A stretch of DNA of 64,000 nt, from contig NZ_JAKIHP010000002.1 of assembly GCF_021608265.1 (NCBI RefSeq), forward strand, positions 124,001 to 188,000. Direction: 5' to 3'. This stretch comes from Flavobacterium wongokense (GTDB lineage Bacteria; Bacteroidota; Bacteroidia; Flavobacteriales; Flavobacteriaceae). Below the pieces are notes generated by a model that saw only the letters and a list, made by a program, of their open reading frames with translations, searched no databases and was not told where the DNA came from. Position numbers and translations under genes: made by a program. Positions 35,200 through 45,300 of this stretch are shown here, in pieces; the first letter of the stretch is position 1; every line of letters starts with the position of its first letter.

Positions 35200-36153
35200 T
35201 TATTTTTTGATTAAGCCTAATTCTACCAATCTTTCGTGAAGGAATTCACCAGCGGTAGTATCTTCATATTGTTTAGGATGTTCTGCATCAATACATTCAG
35301 GCAGGCAGTTTAATGACATATCGCTAACCGGATGCATGAAAAATGGTATAGAATAACGGGATGAACCCCATAATTCCCTTGCAGGATTCACAACCTGGTG
35401 GATTGTTGATTTCAGTTTGTTGTTGGTGTGCCTTGACAACATATCGCCAACATTAATCATCAATTCGTCTGGTTCAGCCATCGCATCAACCCATTCACCA
35501 TCGTGGTTCATCACCTGCAATCCTTTGCCTTGAGCACCCATCAAAAGGGTAATCAGGTTGATGTCGCCATGAGCAGCTGCACGTACAGCACCGTCTTTAG
35601 GTTCGTCTGTAATTGGCGGATAATGAATAGGGCGTAGGATGCTGTTTCCGTCCTTTACATATTTGTCGAAATAGAATTCATCCAAACCTAAATGCAAAGC
35701 TAAAGCCCTTAGTACATAAACTCCGGTTTTTTCGATCATTTGAAATGCTTCCTTACCAATAGTATTGAACTTTGGCAGTTCTTTCACCTCAACATTGTCA
35801 GGATATTGGCCTTCGTATTTGGAACCTTCGCTAACGTATTGTCCAAAATGCCAAAACTCCTTCAAATCTCCCGCAGAACGGCCTTTGGCTGATTCCTTTC
35901 CAAAAGAAACATAGCCTCTTTGCCCTCCAATTCCTGGGATTTCATACTTTTCTTTGGTTTCGAGAGGAAGATTAAAGAAGTTGCGCACTTCTTCATACAG
36001 ATTCTCAACCAATTGGTCATCCAAAAAATGACCTTTTAATGCTACGAAGCCAATGTCTTCGTATGCTTTTCCGATTTCATTTACAAACTTTTGTTTACGT
36101 GCCGGATCGTCCGACAGGAAATCACGTAAGTCAACACTTGGGATTTGTTGCAT
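35200..36153 (-). CDS. Fe(II)/2-oxoglutarate-dependent oxygenase (isopenicillin N synthase family)
   Basis: 317 residues from the ATG at 36153 (MQQIPSVDLRDFLSDD); an ATG at 36198 adds 15 residues that do not look family-like. DIN_N-type domain at about 2-120, then the iron-binding facial triad H195 and D197 (AAAHGDINLITLL) and H252 (TIHQVVNP), with the 2-oxoglutarate or substrate-binding RxS pair R266/S268 (SRYSIPFF). Common in flavobacteria; substrate unknown, not evidence for antibiotic production. Cytosolic. Confidence 0.9.
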   Translation of the reverse strand: MQQIPSVDLRDFLSDDPARKQKFVNEIGKAYEDIGFVALKGHFLDDQLVENLYEEVRNFFNLPLETKEKYEIPGIGGQRGYVSFGKESAKGRSAGDLKEFWHFGQYVSEGSKYEGQYPDNVEVKELPKFNTIGKEAFQMIEKTGVYVLRALALHLGLDEFYFDKYVKDGNSILRPIHYPPITDEPKDGAVRAAAHGDINLITLLMGAQGKGLQVMNHDGEWVDAMAEPDELMINVGDMLSRHTNNKLKSTIHQVVNPARELWGSSRYSIPFFMHPVSDMSLNCLPECIDAEHPKQYEDTTAGEFLHERLVELGLIKK

Positions 36154-36248
36154 ACCGTTAAATGATTTTTGGGAAGTTTCCCTAATTAAAGGGTACAAAG
36201 ATAAAGTTTTTCTACGTTATAGTGTTAACGGAATGCTAAGTTTGAAAG

Positions 36249-36713
36249 TTATTTGATACTCATCCGCATTTCAATCATATGCCTGGAGAAGCCAAATTTT
36301 TCATAAGCACTAATCGCTGGACTATTATCGAAATAGACTTCCAGCCTTAATTCTGTTATTTCCTGAGACTGCGCCCAATCCTTTAAATAATCAATGATCT
36401 TACGGTTTATGCCTTGTCCGCGATATTCGGGAAGAACATACATAAAACCTAGGTAAGCATGTTTCTCATGTTGCAGATAAGGCTCTGAAGTTTCTATTCT
36501 GGCATAACCCGAAGCAATTATTTCATGATTGACTTCTGCCACAGCAAACTGAATATGGGGCATCGTCAGCATTTCTTCGAGATTGTAATATTTGGCATCA
36601 TGGGTTTTTAAAGTGCTGTCAAAAGCACGTTCAGCGTCAATTACTCCCTGTTCAAAATCCAGGAGTGTTTTCAAATCCTCAAAAGAGGCTTTTCTTATCG
36701 TAATGTTATCCAT
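36249..36713 (-). CDS. GNAT family N-acetyltransferase
   Basis: 154 residues from ATG 36713 (MDNITIRKASFEDLKTLLDF). An ATG at 36767 would start inside the terminator hairpin, so the inner start is preferred. The acetyl-CoA loop is YVLPEYRGQGINRKIIDYLK (about 90-110) and the C-terminal motif is DNSPAISAYEKFGF. Generic GNAT acyltransferase; substrate unknown. It follows a bidirectional terminator. Confidence 0.9.
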   Translation of the reverse strand: MDNITIRKASFEDLKTLLDFEQGVIDAERAFDSTLKTHDAKYYNLEEMLTMPHIQFAVAEVNHEIIASGYARIETSEPYLQHEKHAYLGFMYVLPEYRGQGINRKIIDYLKDWAQSQEITELRLEVYFDNSPAISAYEKFGFSRHMIEMRMSIK

Positions 36714-36767
36714 TGATATTTTTTTTAGTTTGCCTGTGGTAAAGATAAGCTTAATAAGTGCAAACAA

Positions 36768-36803
36768 AAAACCTCAAAGTAAGGGGATTGCTTTGAGGTT
36801 TTT
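36768..36803. terminator. Terminator hairpin between GNAT and response regulator genes
   Basis: AAACCTCAAAG-TAAGGGGATTG-CTTTGAGGTTTTT hairpin with A- and T-tails; it should stop the response regulator transcript on the minus strand (and could act on either strand). Confidence 0.85.
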
Positions 36804-36821
36804 AAAAGTAAGTAAGAAGAG

Positions 36822-37262
36822 TTATTTATATAGAAAAGTTTTTGGGTCATGTTTATGATTTTCCCAATTTATCTTGATGAAGTCTGAAATGATTTTCAAC
36901 AATTCATTGAATTCATAAGGCTTTACAACATAATAATTGGCACCCAAATCCTGGCTCTTGTCAATATTATCCTGATTGGAACTCGTAGAATACATAATGA
37001 CAGGAAACTCTTTGGTCTCCGGGTTTTTACGGATTTCTTCCAGAAGCTGGAAACCCGACTTAAAAGGCATGTTGATATCCATGAAAACAAAGCCTTGTGC
37101 CTGCTTATTCTTTTTGATGTTTTCTATGAGGCTTTCCCCATTTTTATGAAGATGTAAATGGATGGTGCTTTCAGAATCAGTAGAGATTTTTTCTATAGCT
37201 TCATTAAAAAGCATCAAATCATCCTCATCATCGTCAGCATAAAAAATAGTAATTTTCTTCAT
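36822..37262 (-). CDS. Single-domain response regulator (CheY-like)
   Basis: 146 residues, receiver domain only. Acidic pocket D10-D11-D12 (FYADDDEDD), phosphoacceptor D62 (FVFMDINMP), signalling residues in YSTSS (about 91-95) and K114 (VVKPYE). No output domain. Such stand-alone receivers with the FxxD(x)5P spacing are often shared by histidine kinases (Rcp1-like) in Bacteroidota. No kinase lies nearby, so the partner is elsewhere. Confidence 0.92.
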   Translation of the reverse strand: MKKITIFYADDDEDDLMLFNEAIEKISTDSESTIHLHLHKNGESLIENIKKNKQAQGFVFMDINMPFKSGFQLLEEIRKNPETKEFPVIMYSTSSNQDNIDKSQDLGANYYVVKPYEFNELLKIISDFIKINWENHKHDPKTFLYK

Positions 37263-37345
37263 TGACCCTTATTAAAAATTGTTGAGTAAAATTATATTTT
37301 TTAATCAGTAAAGACTTGTAATTTTATAAATGAAATTTCTAAATT

Positions 37346-37918
37346 TTACTGTTTTTTCTTGGTTAATTCCTGAACGGTCAACCTTCTTTTATTTTTTAGT
37401 TTTTTAAAATGTGTCGGATTGTAACCTGTGATTTTTTTGAATTGTGTAGAAAAGGCCGATAAATTATTGAAGTTTAGCATGGCTGCAATTTCCGAAAAAT
37501 TATAATCCTCAAACAAGATCATTTCCTTTGCCTTCTCAACTTTTAAAAGATTGATGTAATGTACAATGGTACACGATTCAACTTCTGAAAACAGGTTTGA
37601 CAGGTAATTGTAATCCTTATCGAGTTTGTGGGATAAATATTCGGAGATATTGACTTTTATTAATTTTTCTGAAATGACATATTCCTTGCAGTAATGCTTG
37701 ACTTTTTCAATAAGGATTTCGCCTTTGTTTTCAACAATCTGAAGGCCAACCTTGTTGATCAAGGCATCGAGTTTTTGCTTTTTGGCATCGGTTAAATCTC
37801 CTTTTATTTCAGCTTCGCCAAGTTCAATTTTAACAGGTTGGATATTTAATTTTATGAGTGCATCCCTTAGAACTACTTTACAGCTTTCGCAAGCCATATT
37901 CCTAATGTAGATTTTCAT
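37346..37918 (-). CDS. HMA-like/AraC fusion regulator, copy 1
   Basis: 190 residues. The first about 70 residues resemble a heavy-metal-associated domain (MKIYIRNMACESCKVV, with C10 and C13), followed by a linker and an AraC/XylS DNA-binding domain (about 100-180) with YINLLKVEKAKEMI, the recognition-helix region NFSEIAAMLNFNNLSAFSTQ, then FKKITGYNPTHFKK. The closest neighbours are a paralogue 94 bases upstream and no metal transporter. The design suggests a regulator responding to copper or another metal via the CxxC site, but this is inference from domain content. Confidence 0.88.
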   Translation of the reverse strand: MKIYIRNMACESCKVVLRDALIKLNIQPVKIELGEAEIKGDLTDAKKQKLDALINKVGLQIVENKGEILIEKVKHYCKEYVISEKLIKVNISEYLSHKLDKDYNYLSNLFSEVESCTIVHYINLLKVEKAKEMILFEDYNFSEIAAMLNFNNLSAFSTQFKKITGYNPTHFKKLKNKRRLTVQELTKKKQ

Positions 37919-38012
37919 TTATATTTCAAATTAAAAGTTAGGTTTTCGTGTAACAATATTATTGTTTTTAATAATAAATTACTTCTACTTTTATATTTGA
38001 AATTTCTAAATT

Positions 38013-38588
38013 TTACTGATTTTCCTTGGTAAGTTTTTGGATTGCAATCCTCCTTTTGTGTTTTAGGTTTTTAAAATGCGTTGGGTTATATCCGGTGATT
38101 TTCTTAAACTGGGTTGAGAACGCAGACAAGCTGTTAAAGTTGAGTTTGTGGGCGATTTCGGTTAAATTATTATCCTCAAAAAGAATCATTTCCTTGGCTC
38201 TTTCAATTTTCAGCAGATTGATATAATGAACAATGGTGCATAATTCTACTTCCGAAAAGATATTCGATAAATAATTATAGTCGCGGTCTAATTTTTTAGA
38301 AAGGAATTCGGAGATGTTGACCTTTACGTGTTTTTCGGAAACCACATATTCCTGGCAGTAGTTCTTGATTTTCTCAATCAATATTCCGCCTTTGCTTTCT
38401 ACAATTTCGAGACCGGCCTTGTTAATCAGGGCGTCAAGTTTCTTTTTTTTGGCCTCTGTAAGTTCTTCCTTTATTTCTGCCTGGCCAAGGCTTACCTTTA
38501 CCGGATTGAGGTCAAGGTCCTTGAGGGCTTCCCGTACTACAATCATACAGCTTTCGCAAGCCATATTTCGGATATAGATTTTCATCAT
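38013..38588 (-). CDS. HMA-like/AraC fusion regulator, copy 2
   Basis: 191 residues, highly similar to copy 1 over its whole length. C11 and C14 in NMACESC form the metal-binding site of the HMA-like part; KKLDALINKAGLEIVE follows, then the AraC-type helix-turn-helix domain (EIAHKLNFNSLSAFSTQFKK, ITGYNPTHFK). ATGs are tandem at the start (MMKIYIRN). The two genes point the same way and are separated by a 94-base A/T-rich gap; each may control the other or share a promoter. Confidence 0.88.
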   Translation of the reverse strand: MMKIYIRNMACESCMIVVREALKDLDLNPVKVSLGQAEIKEELTEAKKKKLDALINKAGLEIVESKGGILIEKIKNYCQEYVVSEKHVKVNISEFLSKKLDRDYNYLSNIFSEVELCTIVHYINLLKIERAKEMILFEDNNLTEIAHKLNFNSLSAFSTQFKKITGYNPTHFKNLKHKRRIAIQKLTKENQ

Positions 38589-38686
38589 AATTTCAAAGTT
38601 GGTTTTAGAAGAATAAAGGTAAAAAAATTATCAAAAATTTTATATTTTATATTAAAAAATTACTGCTCCAATCCTAATCGTTTTTA

Positions 38687-38694
38687 TATTTTTG
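38687..38694 (+). promoter_or_regulatory. Candidate -7 box (TATTTTTG) for the E1 dehydrogenase gene
   Basis: Exact TAnnTTTG match 20 bases before the ATG at 38715; no clear -33. Confidence 0.45.
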
Positions 38695-38714
38695 CGGAGC
38701 TTAAATAAAACGAG

Positions 38715-40691
38715 ATGAATTTCGATAGAAAAGACTTATCCAATGTACAGTTATTGGACTTATATAAAAGATTGCTGAAACCAAGGCTTATTGAAGAAAA
38801 GATGCTTATCCTGCTACGTCAGGGAAAGGTTTCCAAATGGTTTTCGGGAATAGGGCAGGAAGCTATTTCAGTAGGGATAACAGCTGCTTTGGACAAGGAT
38901 GAATACATACTTCCGATGCACAGAAATTTGGGAGTTTTTACAGGACGAGACATTCCACTGCACCGATTGTTTTCGCAATGGCAGGGAAAGAAAACCGGAT
39001 TTACCAAAGGACGTGACCGTAGTTTCCACTTTGGGACGCAGGAATTCAAAATCATCGGAATGATTTCGCACTTGGGCCCACAAATGGGTGTTGCCGACGG
39101 AATTGCTTTAGCAAACAAACTAAAGAAAAACGGAAAAGTTACTGCGGTATTTACCGGTGAAGGAGCAACTTCTGAAGGTGATTTCCACGAAGCTTTAAAT
39201 ATTGCTGCAGTTTGGGATTTGCCGGTTTTATTCGTAATCGAAAATAACGGTTATGGTTTGTCAACGCCAACAAATGAGCAATACCGTTGTGAAAATTTGG
39301 CTGATAAAGGTGTGGGTTACGGAATGGAAAGCCACATCATTGACGGGAATAATATTCTCGAGGTTTTTACCAAAATCGCTGAATTAAAAGCATCGATGGT
39401 TGAGAATCCAAGACCGGTATTGTTGGAATTCAAAACATTTAGGATGCGTGGCCACGAAGAGGCTAGTGGAACCAAATATGTTCCGCAGGAGCTGATGGAT
39501 ATGTGGGCAATCAAGGATCCGATTTCAAATTATAAGGAATACCTTCTTCAGATTAGCGTGCTTTCTGAAGAGGAAGATGAAAAGATTACCAAAGCAATCA
39601 AGAAGGAAATTGATGAAAATTGGGCAATTACCCAAGCCGAACCAGATATTACGGCTAGTTTGGAAGAAGAATTAGGTGATGTTTACAAACCGTATGATTT
39701 TGAAGAAGTTAATCCTTCTGATACAACTGAAAATATTCGTGTGGTGGATGCCATTTCCAATGCATTGAGACAGTCTATGGAACGCCATGGGAATTTGGTG
39801 ATTATGGGTCAGGATATTGCCGAATATGGTGGAGCATTTAAAATCACCGATGGCTTTGTAGCACAGTTTGGGAAAGAAAGAGTCAGGAATACGCCAATTT
39901 GTGAAAGTGCTGTAGTTTCTGCAGGAATGGGATTGTCCATCAATGGGCATAAGGCTGTTGTTGAAATGCAGTTTGCCGATTTCGTTTCTACCGGATTCAA
40001 CCCAATCGTAAACTTATTGGCAAAACAGCATTACCGTTGGAATGAAAAAGCCGATGTAGTTGTGCGAATGCCTTGCGGTGGTGGAACACAGGCCGGGCCA
40101 TTCCACTCGCAGACCAATGAAGCCTGGTTTACCAAAACTCCGGGTCTGAAAGTAGTTTACCCTGCATTTCCATACGATGTAAAAGGCTTGTTGAATACAG
40201 CAATAAACGACCCAAATCCGGTGATGTTCTTTGAGCACAAGCAATTATACCGTTCGGTTTACCAGGATGTGCCAACAGATTATTACACAATTCCTTTTGG
40301 AAAAGCGGCTTTGCTGAAAGAAGGAACGCAGGTAACAATTATTTCGTTTGGTGCAGGTGTGCATTGGGCTTTGGAAACCTTAAACAAACATTCAGGTATT
40401 AGTGCAGATTTATTGGATTTAAGAACCTTACAGCCTTTAGATACTGAAGCCATTTTTGCATCGGTTAAGAAAACGAATAAAGTAATCATACTTCAGGAAG
40501 ATACCTTATTTGGAGGTGTTGCCAGCGATATTTCGGCGATGATAATGGAACAGTGTTTCGAGCATTTAGATGCACCTGTCAAAAGGGTAGGAAGCCTGGA
40601 GAGTGCCATTCCATTTGTAAAATCATTGGAAGACCAATATCTGCCAAAGGAACGATTTGAGAAAACCTTATTGGAACTTTTAGAATATTAA
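38715..40691 (+). CDS. Fused alpha-beta 2-oxoacid dehydrogenase E1
   Basis: 658 residues. Residues about 1-330 are the E1 alpha part with the thiamine diphosphate motif ([17 protein letters not shown], then NNGYG) and the [11 protein letters not shown] phosphorylation-loop equivalent; residues 345-658 are the E1 beta part ([40 protein letters not shown]). Such fused E1 proteins act in branched-chain 2-oxoacid or related dehydrogenase complexes in Bacteroidota. Lipoyl E2 and E3 partners are not in this window. The motifs point to the branched-chain/acetoin type rather than AceE. Confidence 0.92.
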   Translation: MNFDRKDLSNVQLLDLYKRLLKPRLIEEKMLILLRQGKVSKWFSGIGQEAISVGITAALDKDEYILPMHRNLGVFTGRDIPLHRLFSQWQGKKTGFTKGRDRSFHFGTQEFKIIGMISHLGPQMGVADGIALANKLKKNGKVTAVFTGEGATSEGDFHEALNIAAVWDLPVLFVIENNGYGLSTPTNEQYRCENLADKGVGYGMESHIIDGNNILEVFTKIAELKASMVENPRPVLLEFKTFRMRGHEEASGTKYVPQELMDMWAIKDPISNYKEYLLQISVLSEEEDEKITKAIKKEIDENWAITQAEPDITASLEEELGDVYKPYDFEEVNPSDTTENIRVVDAISNALRQSMERHGNLVIMGQDIAEYGGAFKITDGFVAQFGKERVRNTPICESAVVSAGMGLSINGHKAVVEMQFADFVSTGFNPIVNLLAKQHYRWNEKADVVVRMPCGGGTQAGPFHSQTNEAWFTKTPGLKVVYPAFPYDVKGLLNTAINDPNPVMFFEHKQLYRSVYQDVPTDYYTIPFGKAALLKEGTQVTIISFGAGVHWALETLNKHSGISADLLDLRTLQPLDTEAIFASVKKTNKVIILQEDTLFGGVASDISAMIMEQCFEHLDAPVKRVGSLESAIPFVKSLEDQYLPKERFEKTLLELLEY

Positions 40692-40695
40692 AATA

Positions 40696-40723
40696 AAAAA
40701 GACGCTGATTAAAGCGTCTTTTT
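40696..40723. terminator. Bidirectional terminator
   Basis: AAAAAGACGCT-GATTAA-AGCGTCTTTTT between the E1 gene (+) and the protease gene (-). Confidence 0.9.
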
Positions 40724-40726
40724 CAT

Positions 40727-41755
40727 TTACTGTGAGGTGTGTTTTTCAAGCCTTTCACGGATAATCTGCAAGGGCGAAGCAATGGCATTAATGTATTGAA
40801 AATTCCCATCGCGTTGGTTGTTGATGGAAAGCTGTATCGGGCATGCTTCGCTTTGCACGGCATTGACCTTGAATTTGTCTGCGGCAGCATCATAAACCAC
40901 ATAAGGTGCGCCCGAAGAACCAAACCTAAAATATCCCTTAATCAGGTAACGCAAACCTTCAAGGTTGTAATTTCCTTCAAAACGTTCCTGGAAAATAGCA
41001 AAATGTTCGGTAAAGCCATCAATTTGTGCTTTGTTGAGGAGCTTGCCAATTTCACTTGTAGGCGAACTTTGCAGGCAGTAATAATTTTCCTGATTGTCAT
41101 CCAAAAGCGTGTAATCAATTTCAAGGCTTGGCATGGCGTCAATTACAGCTTGTGGCGTGTTGATGATTTTATATAGTGCGATGTCTTCATTGTAAAATGC
41201 TTCAACCAATTCCACTTCAACCAAAAAGGTATGACGCTGTATGGCCGGTTCGGCAAAATAAGTCGCCTGATTGAAATGCGCCGAAAGTTCAGGTTTGTTA
41301 AAGAACAGGTTATTCTTGAATTGGATGACCAAATGCGGCCTGCAGATTCTGCGGTTCATCATCGTAATCCAACGCGAATCGAAATTGATCTGTTTGAGTA
41401 AATTAATGATGGTTTGATAATCATTAGGATTGGTAATATTGGCATAACGCCTTTGATTTCCGGGTTCTAAAGGGTAACAGCTCTCAAACAGCTGCGCCTG
41501 TTCGGAATTCAGGTATGGAAAAATATCCGTCAGGTATTGCCCGTTTTCAATCGATTTAAAAATATTGGCTTCAACCTTCAGATTATGCGCCACCGAAAGT
41601 ATAAATCCGTTGCCGATGTGGAACGCGCAAATGTTATTTTCAAAATGGCGCCTGTGAGGCTCATCGCGGTTTTGTATCCACATAATCCGGAATAGAGGAG
41701 AGGTTTGTTCGTTGGTCAATTCGAGTTGTTTATTGAGCTTGTTATTTGGTGTCAT
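40727..41755 (-). CDS. Trypsin-fold serine protease-like protein without signal peptide
   Basis: 342 residues. No homologue is recalled, but the chymotrypsin-fold triad is readable: GNGFILSVAHNL with H57, YNEDIALYKI with D191, and FRFGSSGAPYVVY with S281 in a GxSGxP-like context. The large insertion between H57 and D191 (about 130 residues) is unusual. It is cytosolic by lack of a signal. It could be an active intracellular protease or a phage-defence-type protease; context gives no substrate. The open frame is intact. Confidence 0.7.
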   Translation of the reverse strand: MTPNNKLNKQLELTNEQTSPLFRIMWIQNRDEPHRRHFENNICAFHIGNGFILSVAHNLKVEANIFKSIENGQYLTDIFPYLNSEQAQLFESCYPLEPGNQRRYANITNPNDYQTIINLLKQINFDSRWITMMNRRICRPHLVIQFKNNLFFNKPELSAHFNQATYFAEPAIQRHTFLVEVELVEAFYNEDIALYKIINTPQAVIDAMPSLEIDYTLLDDNQENYYCLQSSPTSEIGKLLNKAQIDGFTEHFAIFQERFEGNYNLEGLRYLIKGYFRFGSSGAPYVVYDAAADKFKVNAVQSEACPIQLSINNQRDGNFQYINAIASPLQIIRERLEKHTSQ

Positions 41756-41810
41756 ACTATTTTGGGTAAATAATTTTTAAGGCAAAATCAAATATATACA
41801 AAGAAAGGAA

Positions 41811-42185
41811 TCAACTGTTTTTTTGCCTTGCTTTTTCGATAATAAGCACAATAAGAACGCCAACTAGATAACACAGGATGTCCATCCATTCAAACGAAGT
41901 GCCAATGGCAGTCCGCGCAACATCGGAACTTTTGAGTTTGAGTTTTTCTACAATGTTGATATACTGAAGCGTTTCGATTGCAAATGCAAACAGCAGTACA
42001 AAAACAGCTGTTGGTAAAACCCTTGCATTTAGGAAAGATTTAATGAAGCAGTAAATAAGGATCACCACCAAAACATCACCCATATAAGGCCTGACAAAAC
42101 TATCATGCACATAAAGGGCTATCAGCACTTCTGTAATAAACAGCAATACAGTTAAGGCAAAATAGGTTTTATTGAATCTTAGCAT
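41811..42185 (-). CDS. DUF2809 membrane protein
   Basis: 124 residues with four hydrophobic helices (about 9-26, 35-50, 57-75, 97-116) and the DUF2809 features RPYMGDVLVVILIYCFIKSF and GTSFEWMDILCYLVG. Members are integral membrane proteins of unknown function. It lies just downstream of the divergent promoter region for the CcsA-type gene. Confidence 0.88.
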   Translation of the reverse strand: MLRFNKTYFALTVLLFITEVLIALYVHDSFVRPYMGDVLVVILIYCFIKSFLNARVLPTAVFVLLFAFAIETLQYINIVEKLKLKSSDVARTAIGTSFEWMDILCYLVGVLIVLIIEKARQKNS

Positions 42186-42290
42186 AGTGGTTTTGTTCCC
42201 TGCAATATATGAAAAATCCGCATCGGTTTCGATGTCTTAAAAAAGTATTAAAACCCAAAATAAATGCGGTAGAAATCTATTTATTTACGC

Positions 42291-42298
42291 TATTTTTG
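42291..42298 (+). promoter_or_regulatory. Candidate -7 box (TATTTTTG) for the ResB-CcsA gene
   Basis: Exact TAnnTTTG match 29 bases before the ATG at 42328. Confidence 0.45.
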
Positions 42299-42327
42299 TA
42301 GCACTTTTTAAAATCCAATTCCAACTT

Positions 42328-45300
42328 ATGGAAAAGAAAATATACTCTATTTTATTCTCTACACGATTAATGGCGCTTTTGTTTATTGGTTTTGCTGTAG
42401 CGATGGCAATCGGAACATTTATCGAAAGCAAGTACAATACTGATACAGCAAGGATTTGGATATACAACTCCTGGTGGTTTGAGGCAATCATGTTGTTTTT
42501 TGTGATTAATTTCATTGGAAACATCAAGCGTTACCAACTCTACAAAAGAGAAAAATGGCCTACATTACTGCTGCATTTGTCTTTTATCCTTATCATTTCA
42601 GGAGCGTTCATCACACGATACATCAGTTACGAAGGCATGATGCGCATCCGCGAAGGCGAAAGCTCTAACCAGTTCTTATCAGAGAAAACCAATCTGAGTG
42701 TTTTTGTGGACGGAATCCACGAAGGCAAAATGATGCGCCGCATTATTGAAAGGCCATTATTGCTTTCTCCAGTGACCAATAATCATTTTTCGATTAATGA
42801 AAAGTTTGACGACATCCCTTTTGAAATTGAATACAAAGACTTTGTGCTTGATGCGAAGGAAACCATTAAGGAAGACGCAAAAGGAGCTGTTTATCTTAAG
42901 TTAGTAGAATCCGGTGGCGGAACAAGGCACGAGCACATGCTGAAGGAAGGCGAAATCCAGGACATTCACAATGTCTTGTTTTCGGTAGATAAGTTTGTAA
43001 AAGGAGCCATCAATATCGACACCAAAAACAACACCATCAGTTCACCTTTTGACGGCCAGTTCATGCGTATGGCTGATAAAATGCAGGGAACCGTAACCAA
43101 GGATTCTGTTCAGCCGTTGATGTATCGTTCGTTATATAATGTTGGCGGAGCGCAATTCGTTATTCCCGACCAGCCTAAAAGAGGATTCAAGTCGTATAAA
43201 CCAAGTGGTGATTTCAAAGCCAAAAAAGGAGAAGATGTCATTACGCTGCTTGTAAAAACGGGTGGAAAGGAAGAAGAGGTTACGCTTGTAGGTTCGAAAG
43301 GAGCAACGGGTGAGCCTAAATCAATCAAGCTGGGCAAGTTGGAATTTACTTTAAGTTATGGGAGCAAAGCTTATACTTTGCCATTTAGCATAAAACTGAA
43401 TGATTTCGTCGCCGAAAAATATCCGGGAACCGAAAAAAGTTATTCTTCCTATGAAAGTAAGGTAACCGTTCAGGATGGAGGCAAAAATGAAGACCATCGA
43501 ATTTATATGAACCATATTTTGGATCATAAAGGTTATCGTTTCTTCCAGGCGTCATTTGACCCTGATGAAAAGGGAACCGTACTTTCGGTGAACCATGATT
43601 TCTGGGGAACTACCATAACCTATGCAGGCTACTTTTTGTTATTCTTCTGCTTAATGCTGATATTGTTTGTAAAAGGTTCGCGTTTTACCGATTTGAAACG
43701 AAAGCTGGAAAATGTGAAGAGGAAGAAAGCCAAGCTTTCCGCTATGATTGTTTTGCTGGTTTCGTTTAACGGATTGGCTCAAAACCATCCGAACCATACC
43801 AACGCTTTGCCAACGCAAAAACAAATCGATTCCATTCTTAATAAATACAAGGTTTCCGAAAGGCATGCTGCACAGTTTGGCCGTTTGGTTATCCAGGATG
43901 AAGGTGGAAGGATGAAGCCTATCAATACGTTTTCATCTGAATTATTGCGAAAAGTAAGCCACAAGGACACGTATAACGGATTGAATTCCGATCAGGCATT
44001 TATATCGATGACGCAGTTTCCGACGGTTTGGTTTGAAACACCATTGATTTACATCAAAAGTGGCAATGACAGCATCCGCAAGATATTGGGAATTCCGGCT
44101 GATGCCAAATATGCAACCTTCCGTTCCTGCTTTGACGAAAAAGGAAATTATAAATTATCACCTTATCTCGATGAAGCCTACAAAGCGGCCAATCCAAATA
44201 ACTTCGAAAAGGATTTTGTGGAAACCGATAAGAAAGTCAATCTTCTGAATTCGGCATTAAGCGGGAAAATCCTGCGCATCTTCCCAATACCGAAAGACCC
44301 AAACAATAAATGGCTTTCCTTTTTGGAATTAAACCATGCAACAGGAACAGCTTTGGATACGATCAGGCTAGCGTTGCCGGCTTATCTGAATTCGGTCATG
44401 AAAGCCAGCCAGGACAATGATTATACGATGGCAAATACCTATTTGGTGGGAATGGAAAACTACCAAAAGAAATTTGGTAAAGCCGTTCGCCCTTCGGATA
44501 AAAAAATTGATTGCGAAATATTATACAATAAATACGATGTGCTGCAAAAACTGCCTTATTGGTATTTAACTGCTGCAGGTTTGATGTTTTTATTTGTAAT
44601 GATCAATATTTTTAAGGAGCGGAAAGCAGTTAATATTTTAATCAGCATTACCCACATAGCAATCGGATTGCTGTTTGTCCTGCACACAGTTGCATTAATC
44701 TTCAGATGGTATATTTCGGGCCATGCGCCTTGGAGTAATGCTTATGAAGCGATAGTTTATGTAGCCTGGTCAACAATGTTCTTTGGATTGGCCTTTGCCT
44801 GGGAAAAAAGAAAACCAGCACTTTCCGGGAAATTCATATTTGATACGTTTTTTGGATTGTTCTTCAAAAGCAACTCCAAACTTACGGTCGCTTCCTGTGC
44901 GTTTGTATCGGCGATGATATTAACAGCAGCTTACGCGAATTGGATCGACCCTGAAATTGCAAACCTACAGCCGGTTTTGAATTCGTACTGGCTGATGATA
45001 CACGTTGCGGTAATTGTGGCAAGTTACGGGCCTTTCGCAGTAGGTATGATTTTAGGTTTTGTCTCTTTACTATTGATGTTTTGCACTACCGAAAAGAACA
45101 AAGCCAAAATGGAACTGCACATCAAGGAAGTTACAATTATTAACGAAATGGCTTTAACGATTGGACTGGTGATGCTTACCATTGGAAACTTTTTAGGAGG
45201 ACAATGGGCAAATGAGAGTTGGGGACGTTATTGGGGTTGGGACCCAAAAGAAACCTGGGCTTTGATCAGCATCATGGTTTATGCTTTTGTCATTCACATG

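Noticed and set aside
35200-36153. Isopenicillin N synthase, i.e. beta-lactam production
   Set aside because: Only the oxygenase fold is shared; no other beta-lactam pathway gene is present, and this family is widespread in non-producers.
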